A DNA stretch of 33,844 bases from positions 1 through 33,844 of the forward strand of contig JADLGB010000068.1 in assembly GCA_020849535.1 (NCBI GenBank), read 5' to 3'. Every line of letters starts with the position of its first letter. Position 1 is the stretch's first letter. Shown one piece after another: positions 16,313-23,811 of the stretch. A program made the translations under genes and the position numbers. The notes under the pieces are model-generated. The model had not been told where the DNA came from, made no database searches, and saw only the letters and a list, made by a program, of their open reading frames with translations. This DNA is from Candidatus Hydrogenedentota bacterium (GTDB lineage Bacteria > Hydrogenedentota > Hydrogenedentia > Hydrogenedentales > SLHB01).

Positions 16313-18361
16313 CTACCGGTGTCTGGTATCGCGCAGTACGGGGTGGAGGCGCCAGTCGGCTTGCTCGCCGAAACGGAGTTCCTTACCGGCGTGTCCGGCA
16401 TAGTGGTTGCCGTAAACCGAGCGGACAACACCGGTGAATGCGAAGGTGGCAAACACCGCGGCGACGCACATCGCCACCAAGCTCTTCACGAACAAGGGCC
16501 GGTAGTTCTCGACCGGGGTGACGGGTATCACGTCGCGGTCTTCTTCGCGCGCGAATGCCGCAATCAGGAAGGTGGCGATCACTGCGTTCATGAACAACAC
16601 CCCTTCCGTGGCGATGCGCGATTCGTGAAACGCCACGAGCGCCTTCATGAAATTGAAGGTGACGGCAATCCACACGAACACGAGGTACAGAAGTTGGCCC
16701 TTGCCGAGGCCCGTCATTGGGATGAAGGGCAGGCGCCGCCGCATGTGGATGAACAAGAGCACGACGATGCACAGCGCCAGGAAGTAGTAGACGATGCAAA
16801 ACCAGGTGTACGCGGGGAACTCGATGCGCTCGAAGAGCGGCATCTTCATGACTTGGGGCACTGAGCGGAAAGAGCTATCGCCGATCGGGCGCACGTTTGT
16901 CCACTCGTTCACGCACTTCACCATGTTCACGAAAACAACGGCGATGAGGACGAAGCCTGCGGCAAAGGCCTCGGTCCAGCGACGCTCTGGAGGCTGTTCA
17001 TTCGTGTGACCTATTCGTTTGGCAAGCATCGCCATGGCGACTGCGAGGCCCAGCCCGTACAAGAGCCCGACGCCTTGCTCGATCACGATGCTGTGCCAGT
17101 TGGCGCTCTGCCAGTGGGCCCATTGCGCGATGATGGGGTCGCGCACCTCGGGCGGCAGGTCGGCCAAGCGGTCCGGATTACCCGGTGCGACGAGGAGCAG
17201 TTTGAGGCATTGGGTGAACGCGATTCCAAGTCCGCCAATCGTGCCGCACACAATGGAGGCCACCGCCACCGGCACAAGCTTGTTGCGGAACATGTACAAC
17301 AGAATCCCCAGCAGCATCCCCAAGCCACCAGCCCAGTTGTCCCCGCGCGGCGGCGTCATGCGAATGCCGAACAATACCGGAAGCAGCAGAAACGCGATGA
17401 ACCAGCCCACCGCCATGTGCACGAGCAGCGACGCACCGGAGCGCCATTTGCCAAAGATCGCGTAATAAATGGCGATGGCGATTATGCCGCCGAACAAGAT
17501 GCCGACGTATGGGGAGTATCTCGTGAATATGGTTGGCCAGTTCGTGACCATGTTGGCTGGGTCGAAGGGTTGGCCGGTGTCCGGATTCATGATGCTCAGA
17601 TCGCCCTGCACACGCGCGAACCACGGCAGAATGCGGGGCAATGCGCCGCTGAATGTAAGCAGCCACTGCACTCCCCACCCGGCCGCGCCGCCCGCGGCAG
17701 CAAAGACCGGCAGCAGGAAGGTGTTCCAGGAGCGGCGTTCCCAAAGATCGAATGCGCACAGCGCAAGCAGAGCGAGGAACGCGGGCACCACGTCCGCGTC
17801 AAGCCAATAGAAGGGATCGTTCTGGCGCATCTCGCGCTCTTGGCCGCGCTCGGGTCCGACGACGGCCCCGCCGGTATATTGGATCACTTCCGGCCGGTTC
17901 ATGACCGCTTCCCAGAAGAAGTAGTACGCCACCCACACGACGAGCACCCAGCACAGAGGTTTGAAGATCTGCGTGAGCCGGTCGCGGCTTTCTACCGCGG
18001 CGTAGGCCGTGCCCGCGCCGCCTAGCGCGGACCACAGGAAACTGCCGGCGAAGAGGCCAAAGAATCCGTAGAATTGAGAGGGAAGGTGCCCCGAGTGGGT
18101 GTAGGAAACGACTTTCATGTACGAGAAGGAACCGCCGAAGGCCCAGCCCAGCGCGCCGAAGAAGGCGAAGTACGCCACTCGCCGCCGCCAGTCCTCGCGC
18201 CCGGACATGAGACAAACGGCGATGCTGGCAAGCACCCCCGGCAGCATGGCGCCGTACTCGTGTCCGAAATTGCCCCGAATGCCCCAACCGATGGACAGGC
18301 TGATGCTGACGAGAATGAGGGTTGAAATGCGCCAACTTGGATGAATGCGCTGTCGAGCCAT
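16313..18361 (-). CDS. Large polytopic membrane protein of unknown function
   Basis: A 682-residue protein with roughly 14 to 16 hydrophobic helices spread from residue 11 to the C-terminus and few soluble loops. An early glycine-rich line (GWGIRGNFGHEYGAMLPG) is repeated in spirit by later GG-rich helices (GGLGMLLGILLYMF, CGTIGGLGIAF), suggesting a pore- or transporter-like fold. A longer external loop near residues 155-190 (EREMRQNDPFYWLDAD) and another around 240-275 contain acidic and aromatic residues. I recognise no named family. The ATG at 18361 is preceded by GGGGAGGGG. It is monocistronic, convergent with the TPR gene and divergent from the degenerate phosphatase-family gene. Confidence 0.8.
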   Translation of the reverse strand: MARQRIHPSWRISTLILVSISLSIGWGIRGNFGHEYGAMLPGVLASIAVCLMSGREDWRRRVAYFAFFGALGWAFGGSFSYMKVVSYTHSGHLPSQFYGFFGLFAGSFLWSALGGAGTAYAAVESRDRLTQIFKPLCWVLVVWVAYYFFWEAVMNRPEVIQYTGGAVVGPERGQEREMRQNDPFYWLDADVVPAFLALLALCAFDLWERRSWNTFLLPVFAAAGGAAGWGVQWLLTFSGALPRILPWFARVQGDLSIMNPDTGQPFDPANMVTNWPTIFTRYSPYVGILFGGIIAIAIYYAIFGKWRSGASLLVHMAVGWFIAFLLLPVLFGIRMTPPRGDNWAGGLGMLLGILLYMFRNKLVPVAVASIVCGTIGGLGIAFTQCLKLLLVAPGNPDRLADLPPEVRDPIIAQWAHWQSANWHSIVIEQGVGLLYGLGLAVAMAMLAKRIGHTNEQPPERRWTEAFAAGFVLIAVVFVNMVKCVNEWTNVRPIGDSSFRSVPQVMKMPLFERIEFPAYTWFCIVYYFLALCIVVLLFIHMRRRLPFIPMTGLGKGQLLYLVFVWIAVTFNFMKALVAFHESRIATEGVLFMNAVIATFLIAAFAREEDRDVIPVTPVENYRPLFVKSLVAMCVAAVFATFAFTGVVRSVYGNHYAGHAGKELRFGEQADWRLHPVLRDTRHR

Positions 18362-18534
18362 GTTCCCCTCCCCGCAAGCGTGACCACGGCGCGCGAATGC
18401 CCCCGCGCTAGCTGCCCCGCTTGACAATAGTACGATGCGGGGACGAGATCAACGGCAATTGAAGTCCAAGACAGTCGGACCGAATCCGGCTGGCAATATG
18501 GGGAACTTCTGTGTTCTATCCCAAAAGGGTTTGA

Positions 18535-18590
18535 GTAGGGCGGGATTTGTTCCCGCCTTCTTCAAGGGGCGGGAACAAATCCCGCTCTAC
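18535..18590. repeat. Long hairpin, 23-bp stem, built from two inverted GGCGGGA...TCCCGCC units
   Basis: Arms 18535-18557 and 18568-18590 pair over 23 bp with one mismatch and a 10-base loop. Each arm is itself a small palindrome: GGCGGGA, TTTGT, TCCCGCC. A close copy of that sub-unit occurs alone at 27009-27027. It lies in the 348-bp spacer between divergent genes (18362-18709), which otherwise shows no gene. Confidence 0.85.
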
Positions 18591-18653
18591 AGTACGACCT
18601 CGAAAGAAGACAAAACCCAGGTGTGCCATTCACTGCCCATTCGGCGGGTCTGC

Positions 18654-18659
18654 TATGAT
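18654..18659 (+). promoter_or_regulatory. Possible -10 (TATGAT) for the phosphatase-like/beta-propeller operon
   Basis: TATGAT lies 50 bp before ATG 18710. A partial -35 (TTCACT, 18629-18634) is present but the spacer is 19 bp, longer than optimal. It is positioned after the large hairpin at 18535-18590. Weak evidence. Confidence 0.3.
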
Positions 18660-18709
18660 TCTGCGTTCGTCGCAGTTCCTTTGGAGCAGGTGCAGTAGTG
18701 AGGTTCTCG

Positions 18710-20308
18710 ATGTCTTCTTCTGAAGGTCCCGCTCAGCGGGTGGTGGTTCTTGGTATCGACACGGCCCGGACGGATCAGATCGAGTCCTTGTGCGCCGCGG
18801 GCGTCATGCCCACGCTGGCAAGGTTACGGGCGCAAGGCGTGTTTGGTACGTTGCGCTCCGTGAGCGATTATTCCAGCGGAGCGATCTGGCCGTCCTTTGT
18901 GACGGGCCTGCTCCCGCACAAACACGGCCAGTATTTCACCCATATGCAGCTCGAAAGCGGCACGTACCACATCGTCAAGAAGTATGCGGATGACCTGCGT
19001 GGCGAGCCGTTCTGGAATCATGCCGCGGCCGCAGGTAAACGCGTAGCGATTGTCGACGTGCCGCAGACCCGGCCCGCTCCGGGATTCAACGGCGTTCACG
19101 TCACGGGATGGGGCGGAGAGTATCCCGGCTGGCCGCCGTCCACGTGGCCGCCCGCGTTGCTGGGCGAATTGATGGATCGCTTTGGACGCCACCCCATCGT
19201 GCATGGTGATCCGCGCATCTTCATTAAGCCGAACACACGCGAGCGCTATCGCGCCGTGACCACGGCCCTGCTGGAAGGCATGGAGAAGAAGCGGGCGCTC
19301 GTGAACTACCTGCTGGAGCAGGAAGCATGGGACCTCTGCATCAGTGTTTTTCCCGAGACGCACTGGGCCATGCATGTGCTCTACCAATTGCTCGACCCCA
19401 GTCACCCCGATCACGATCCCGCGATGAAAGAAGAGTACGGCGATTTCTTCACGCGTTTGTTCGCCCTACAGGATGCCGCGTTGGCCGACATGGTGGAGCG
19501 CGCGCCTGATGCAACGTATGTGGTCCTCTCCGGGTCGGGCATGAGGCCAAACTACACCGGCAGTCACCTGCTCCCGGATGTGCTCGCGCGCCTCGGTCTC
19601 GCGCCGGGTGGGGAGCAGTTGAGCGAGGCACAGGCCACGCTCGCCTCGCGCACCAAGCGCTGGACGTACTACCGGATTCGCCGGTTCCAGGACTTGTTCG
19701 GGATGCCTCTCATCATGGCGGCGAAACGAATCGCACCGGAACGTCTTTGGGATCGCTGGACCCGCCGTCTTTTCTATCCGAGCAAGCAATGGGCGCGCAG
19801 CCGGGCGTTCGCCATTCCCAATGACTGCAACGGGTCGATCCGGATCAACCTCAAGGGGCGCGAACCGCAAGGGACCGTCGAGCCGTCCGAGTATGACGCC
19901 CTTTGCGAAATGCTGGAGAGCGAACTGTCCGCGCTCTCAAACGTCGGCACGGGCAAACGGGCCGTCGAACGGGTTATCCGCACACGGCGGGAATTGGGCA
20001 CGTCAAATGCCAACGATCTACCTGATATCATCGTGACATGGGCCGAGGATGGACCCAAGACCGGTTTCACCTCGCCGCGAATCGGTACAATCCTTGGGCA
20101 GGATCCCGAACGGCGCTCCGGCAAGCATCATCCCGACGGGTTCGTGGTCATGTCCGGTCCTGGCGTGGCCGCCGGAGCGCAGTTGCAAGACGCGCAGCTT
20201 GTGGATGTGCCGCCGACCGTGCTGCATCTGCTAGGCTTATCGCCACCCCCGGAGTTTGATGGGCGAATCTTCGACGAGGCACTCGCGCAACCGCGCAATA
20301 AGGATTAG
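18710..20308 (+). CDS. Alkaline-phosphatase-superfamily protein with degraded metal site (probable pseudoenzyme)
   Basis: A 532-residue homologue of the protein at 11053-12627. Shared landmarks are VLGID (Asp17), VTGLLPHKHG, INLKGREPQG, PDIIVTW and the late GKHHPDG histidine. Several ligands are replaced: the Thr nucleophile position is Ser (SSGAIWPSFVTG), the Asp of GETD is His218 (PETHWAMH, with His222 kept), and the Asp-His pair of SDHG is Gly275-Ser276 (LSGSGM). With three of the metal ligands gone, ordinary two-metal catalysis is unlikely; a binding or altered function is inferred. The ATG at 18710 (GAGG six bases upstream) was preferred, but GTG 18698 is possible. The following TolB-like gene starts three bases after the stop. 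Confidence 0.82.
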   Translation: MSSSEGPAQRVVVLGIDTARTDQIESLCAAGVMPTLARLRAQGVFGTLRSVSDYSSGAIWPSFVTGLLPHKHGQYFTHMQLESGTYHIVKKYADDLRGEPFWNHAAAAGKRVAIVDVPQTRPAPGFNGVHVTGWGGEYPGWPPSTWPPALLGELMDRFGRHPIVHGDPRIFIKPNTRERYRAVTTALLEGMEKKRALVNYLLEQEAWDLCISVFPETHWAMHVLYQLLDPSHPDHDPAMKEEYGDFFTRLFALQDAALADMVERAPDATYVVLSGSGMRPNYTGSHLLPDVLARLGLAPGGEQLSEAQATLASRTKRWTYYRIRRFQDLFGMPLIMAAKRIAPERLWDRWTRRLFYPSKQWARSRAFAIPNDCNGSIRINLKGREPQGTVEPSEYDALCEMLESELSALSNVGTGKRAVERVIRTRRELGTSNANDLPDIIVTWAEDGPKTGFTSPRIGTILGQDPERRSGKHHPDGFVVMSGPGVAAGAQLQDAQLVDVPPTVLHLLGLSPPPEFDGRIFDEALAQPRNKD

Positions 20309-20311
20309 TAT

Positions 20312-21526
20312 ATGACTTCTTCTCGCGCACTTCTCGCAGCATGGTGCGCTGTGGTCTTTGCGTTGGCGCACTCCTGCGCGACGAGCGGCGCGCCGGCCAC
20401 GGGTCTTAGCGGCTACCTCATCGGCTACACGGAGTTCCGCACCAATCTGCCCGGCGGGCGGCAACCCAACATCGCGACCATGCGTGCGTGCGTGGTTCGT
20501 GCGGATGGGAAGAGCCGGCGCATGCTCGCCGAAGAATTGGTTGCGGACGAGAATAGTTGGACCCAGTTCGCGGGCTGGTCTCCGGACGGCCGCTACGCGA
20601 TTATCGGATCGGGCTGGGAGAGTCCCGAGAATGCCGCGTGGGAGGAAGAGCACAAGACCTTCCGCATGACCGAGGGTTGGCGTTACGACACGAGTCTTCT
20701 TGAATTGAGGACGGGGCGTCTGGAAAACCTCACGGCCATCGAACGCGTGAGCGACTATAATACCGGCCTCTTCTTCTTTCCCGACGATCCAAATAAGCTG
20801 GGGTTCCAGGCGCTCATAGAGGGCGTCTCGCATCCCTTCACCATGGATCGCGACGGCCGCAACAAGCGCGACATCAGCAGCGACAATGACGGGTTCACAT
20901 ACGGGTACAGCGCCTCGCCGGACGGCAGCCGCGTGGCCTACCACAAGGACTACCAGATTTACATCGCCAACGCCGACGGTTCGCAGCCGCTCCACATCGA
21001 AACCGGGCAGCCCTTCAATTTCGTACCCCAATGGTCGCCGGACGGCGCCTGGCTGTTGTTCGTCTCCGGCGAGCACTACGATTGCCACCCCACGATCGTG
21101 CGCCCGGACGGCAGCGGCCTGCGCACCATTGCCAAGCGCGGCGGGTACTCCGGTGTGACGGCCTTCCTCGACGTTGAGGATTTTCATGGAGGCAGCAGCG
21201 ACGTACCCGTGTGGAGCAAGGATGGCAAGTGGGTGTATTACACCTGCCAAGTGGAAGACCGGGTCGAGCTGATGCGCGTCTCCCTGGAAGGCACCACCGA
21301 AACGCTCACCCAATCGCCACCCGGCAAGACCAATTACCATCCAACGCCATCACCCGACGGCAAGTGGCTCGCCTTCGGCTCCAACCGCACCGGAACGCGC
21401 CAACTCTATGCCATGCCCGCCGAAGGCGGCGAGGCGCAACCCATCACAAGCGTGGCCCCCGGCTGCGGCGCCATGTGGCCGTACTGGCGGCCAGGCACGC
21501 AGACACCATCTGACGGAGTGCGCTGA
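20312..21526 (+). CDS. Exported TolB-like (PD40) beta-propeller protein
   Basis: A 404-residue protein with a Sec signal peptide (about 1-26, ending near TSGAPA) followed by repeated WD40-like PD40 blades. The typical 'SPDG' strand pairs appear at least five times: GWSPDGRYAIIGS, SASPDGSRVAYH, QWSPDGAWLLFVSG, VWSKDGKWVYYT and TPSPDGKWLAFGSN. Between them lie 'IYIANADGS' and 'LYAMPAEGG' strands. This fold is used as a protein- or ligand-binding scaffold in the periplasm; no catalytic residues are evident. It starts three bases after the stop of the degenerate phosphatase-family gene, with AGGA inside that gene's end as ribosome site, so the two are co-translated. A partnership between them is plausible but unproven. 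Confidence 0.87.
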   Translation: MTSSRALLAAWCAVVFALAHSCATSGAPATGLSGYLIGYTEFRTNLPGGRQPNIATMRACVVRADGKSRRMLAEELVADENSWTQFAGWSPDGRYAIIGSGWESPENAAWEEEHKTFRMTEGWRYDTSLLELRTGRLENLTAIERVSDYNTGLFFFPDDPNKLGFQALIEGVSHPFTMDRDGRNKRDISSDNDGFTYGYSASPDGSRVAYHKDYQIYIANADGSQPLHIETGQPFNFVPQWSPDGAWLLFVSGEHYDCHPTIVRPDGSGLRTIAKRGGYSGVTAFLDVEDFHGGSSDVPVWSKDGKWVYYTCQVEDRVELMRVSLEGTTETLTQSPPGKTNYHPTPSPDGKWLAFGSNRTGTRQLYAMPAEGGEAQPITSVAPGCGAMWPYWRPGTQTPSDGVR

Positions 21527-21621
21527 GCGGAGAATCGCGCTAGACTTGTTTGCTGGCAACAACGTGAAGTCAGTGCGGTAGTTTCTTCAACTGTACACAT
21601 CTCTCCGTTTGATCCGTCTCG

Positions 21622-21630
21622 TGATATACT
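21622..21630 (+). promoter_or_regulatory. Possible extended -10 (TGATATACT) before the cold-shock fusion gene
   Basis: TGA followed by TATACT fits an extended -10 element, which can work without a good -35; none is visible upstream. It lies about 90 bp before the chosen start at 21719. A 5' leader of that length would suit a cold-shock-type transcript, but I see no clear conserved structure. Confidence 0.32.
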
Positions 21631-21718
21631 GCTGGCGCTACTAAAGGGTAGGGCGATCCTTCACGTGCAACGCTGACTGGGTTCACCTGAGCAAATGCCC
21701 GGTCCATGGAAAGTCCGC

Positions 21719-22336
21719 ATGCGGTATCAAGGCAAGTTGAGGAACTGGAAGGACGAACAGGGCTATGGTTTCATCACCCCTGACGGGGGTGGGGGCGACG
21801 TGTTCGTTCACATTAAGTCGTTTTCAAACCGAAGACGCCGCCCGCTCGCGAACGAAATCGTCACATATGAACTCGCCATGGATGCGAGAGGGCGTGCGCG
21901 GGCGGAGAATGTGAGATACTATGAGGACCACTTGCAGGCCATAAGCACAATGGTCCGGAACACCTACTTACCAACAGTGGCCTTTCTCTTTCTGTTCACT
22001 GTGGCTGGCTTCGTGGTCGCGGGAAAGCTGCATTTTTCTGTGTTGGGTGTATACATCAGCCTCAGCCTGATTACATTTTCAGCCTATGGACTTGACAAAT
22101 CTGCTGCACAGAACGGTGACTGGCGAACTAAGGAAAGAACCCTGCAATTGCTCGCACTCGCCGGAGGCTGGCCAGGGGCCTTAATAGCGCAATGGGTACT
22201 ACGTCATAAATCCAGCAAGAGATCATTCCAAGTTGTGTTTTGGGCAACGGTCATTTTTAACTGCGGTGCACTCATCTGGCTGTCAACCTCCGAAGCCGCC
22301 AGCATCCTGGCCTCGCTCTTCAGCGCGACAAACTGA
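21719..22336 (+). CDS. Cold-shock domain fused to DUF1294 membrane domain
   Basis: A 205-residue fusion. The N-terminal cold-shock (OB-fold) domain carries the RNA-binding motifs RNP-1 (EQGYGFITP) and RNP-2 (DVFVHI), and so should bind single-stranded nucleic acid. The C-terminal half has about four hydrophobic helices (TVAFLFLFTVAGFVVAG, VLGVYISLSLITFSAYGLDK, LLALAGGWPGALIAQW, VVFWATVIFNCGALIWL). These contain the DUF1294 signature Y-x-x-DK with R-x-x-E-x-x-LQLLALAGGWPGA. This architecture tethers an RNA-binding domain to the membrane and is known in several bacteria. The start at 21719 puts the CSD at the extreme N-terminus; ATG 21695 in the same frame adds eight residues. It stands alone. 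Confidence 0.9.
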   Translation: MRYQGKLRNWKDEQGYGFITPDGGGGDVFVHIKSFSNRRRRPLANEIVTYELAMDARGRARAENVRYYEDHLQAISTMVRNTYLPTVAFLFLFTVAGFVVAGKLHFSVLGVYISLSLITFSAYGLDKSAAQNGDWRTKERTLQLLALAGGWPGALIAQWVLRHKSSKRSFQVVFWATVIFNCGALIWLSTSEAASILASLFSATN

Positions 22337-22391
22337 ATGGACATCTCCATAGGGCGGCAGCGTCTGTAGGCAAAGGGCCGTTCCACTGGTC

Positions 22392-23321
22392 CTACTCAAT
22401 CAGGCTGAGCGTGATCGTCGTCTTGAAATGCATGGGGACGCTGGGGGCGCCGGACTGGCCCAGGGGTGTCATCGATCCATCCACGTTCTGGTAGATGGTG
22501 CTGGAGAGCGTCCAGCCTGAATCGAGGTCGAGGGTGGCCGTCCCGCTCTGGGTCCCTTCCAGTTTGACGTCCACCATGGTGCCGAAGAGATCGACTTCCG
22601 TCTTTTCACCCGCGGGCCGGATGATCGAGGTGACTTCGAGAGTGGCCTTGTTTCCTTCGACGGATTTGAGCGTCCACGTGTTCTCTTCCTCGACTGGGAA
22701 CATCATCGAAGCGCGAAGCGTGCGGGACCAGCTTTCGCCGATCGCCACGGGCTTCGACGGAAACATCGCGAAGTTCCCTTCCATCATGTCGCGGATGGAT
22801 TCATCGCTGGCCATGCTCTTCATCGCCTTGATGAACTGCTCCTTGCCTTCCTCGTCCATGGCGAGGTCCTTGCGCATGGCCTCGATCATCTCGGTCATTC
22901 CAGAGACGGATCGCACGGACCCGTCGCGGGCGAGTTCCATGGTGAAGCCTTTCCCCACGAACGAGGCCAGTACCGCGAATTCCTTTGGCGGCGCACCGCC
23001 AGCCGCGCTGTCGTAGAAAGTCTCGAGCCCCATCGACTTCAGGCTGGAAGCGGTCCGGACATACGTAGCTTTCACCGTGGCGATGCCGTCGGCAGAGACC
23101 TGCTGGACGTCGTAGCGGATGTCGAAGGTCATCGTCTGGCCCGACTTCGACAGCGTATTGCCCACGCGCTGCGTCTCTTCCTGCGAGGTGGTCATGCGCT
23201 GCGTGTAGCTCTGGCCCGGCTGGAGGTTCAGGCGCAACGTATACGTGTCCGCGGCGACGGCGAAGACTGATGCCGTCAGGGCAACTCCCACAAGCAAAAG
23301 AGCGCGCGCCGGCGTGTGCAT
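22392..23321 (-). CDS. Exported DUF6263-like protein of unknown function
   Basis: A 309-residue protein with a Sec signal peptide (about 1-24, ending VFAVAA) and a mature part made of beta-strand-rich repeats without catalytic motifs. Features are LNLQPGQSYTQRM near the start, a central Met/Glu-rich helix (MIEAMRKDLAMDEEGKEQFIKAMKSMA) and strands such as TLKSVEGNKATLEVTS and SGTATLDLDSGWTLSS. This pattern fits the DUF6263 type of periplasmic proteins common in Bacteroidota and PVC bacteria; I am moderately sure of that name. GGGAGGA lies nine bases before ATG 23321. It converges with the cold-shock fusion across a 55-bp gap. Confidence 0.75.
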   Translation of the reverse strand: MHTPARALLLVGVALTASVFAVAADTYTLRLNLQPGQSYTQRMTTSQEETQRVGNTLSKSGQTMTFDIRYDVQQVSADGIATVKATYVRTASSLKSMGLETFYDSAAGGAPPKEFAVLASFVGKGFTMELARDGSVRSVSGMTEMIEAMRKDLAMDEEGKEQFIKAMKSMASDESIRDMMEGNFAMFPSKPVAIGESWSRTLRASMMFPVEEENTWTLKSVEGNKATLEVTSIIRPAGEKTEVDLFGTMVDVKLEGTQSGTATLDLDSGWTLSSTIYQNVDGSMTPLGQSGAPSVPMHFKTTITLSLIE

Positions 23322-23500
23322 AAGTGGATATCCTCCCAAGTGAATGCGTTTCGTGGTCCCTTGCCGGAGAAGAAGATCTCTCCGCTCCAGATCGGTGACA
23401 GCATAGCGCGGACGAGCGCCCGATCAAAAGAGTATTACGAGCGTGCCAGACTACCCAGGATACGTGGCCAAACCCACCATCGATGGATTTCAGCTCAATC

Positions 23501-23713
23501 GCAGCCTCTTCCGTACTGCCTCGCTCTCCGAGCGCGGCAGCCAAGCGATACGCTCAATCGATTGACGCGACGTCCGCCCGGGGTCTCGTGTCCCTGCACC
23601 ATTCCGAAAAGCAGGAATGGTGAAAACAGATGGGCGGGGAATTCCCAGACCCATGCGCCCTCGCAGTCATGTGCTGCCGCGCTCGGAGAGCGAGGCAGTA
23701 CGGAGGAGGCCGC
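23501..23713. repeat. 213-bp element with 40-bp near-perfect inverted ends, no ORF
   Basis: Arms 23501-23540 and 23674-23713 are inverted copies with 38 of 40 bases matching. Each arm contains its own palindrome, GCTCTCCGAGC or its complement. Near the centre is a third hairpin: CACCATTCC (about 23598-23606), eight-base loop, GGAATGGTG. The remaining interior bases do not pair well. It occupies most of the 490-bp spacer between the DUF6263-like protein start and the GH127-type stop. No coding sequence is evident in that spacer. Confidence 0.85.
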
Positions 23714-23774
23714 CCTTTGGCTTCTCGGAGTCCCTCTGCGCACTTTGTGCATCTGTGTCGATGTGCATTCAAGA

Positions 23775-23795
23775 GCACGGGCGAGACGCCCGTGC
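23775..23795. repeat. Hairpin GCACGGGCG-AGA-CGCCCGTGC
   Basis: A perfect 9-bp stem (23775-23783 with 23787-23795) and three-base loop, 17 bp downstream of the GH127-type stop codon. On the minus strand it could halt or protect the transcript, though no T-run follows. Sequence and layout match the CACAGGCG-AGGG-CGCCTGTG hairpins at 16220, 27056 and 27182, so I treat it as a divergent member of that family. Confidence 0.75.
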
Positions 23796-23811
23796 CCCCA
23801 AGCTCTGTGCC

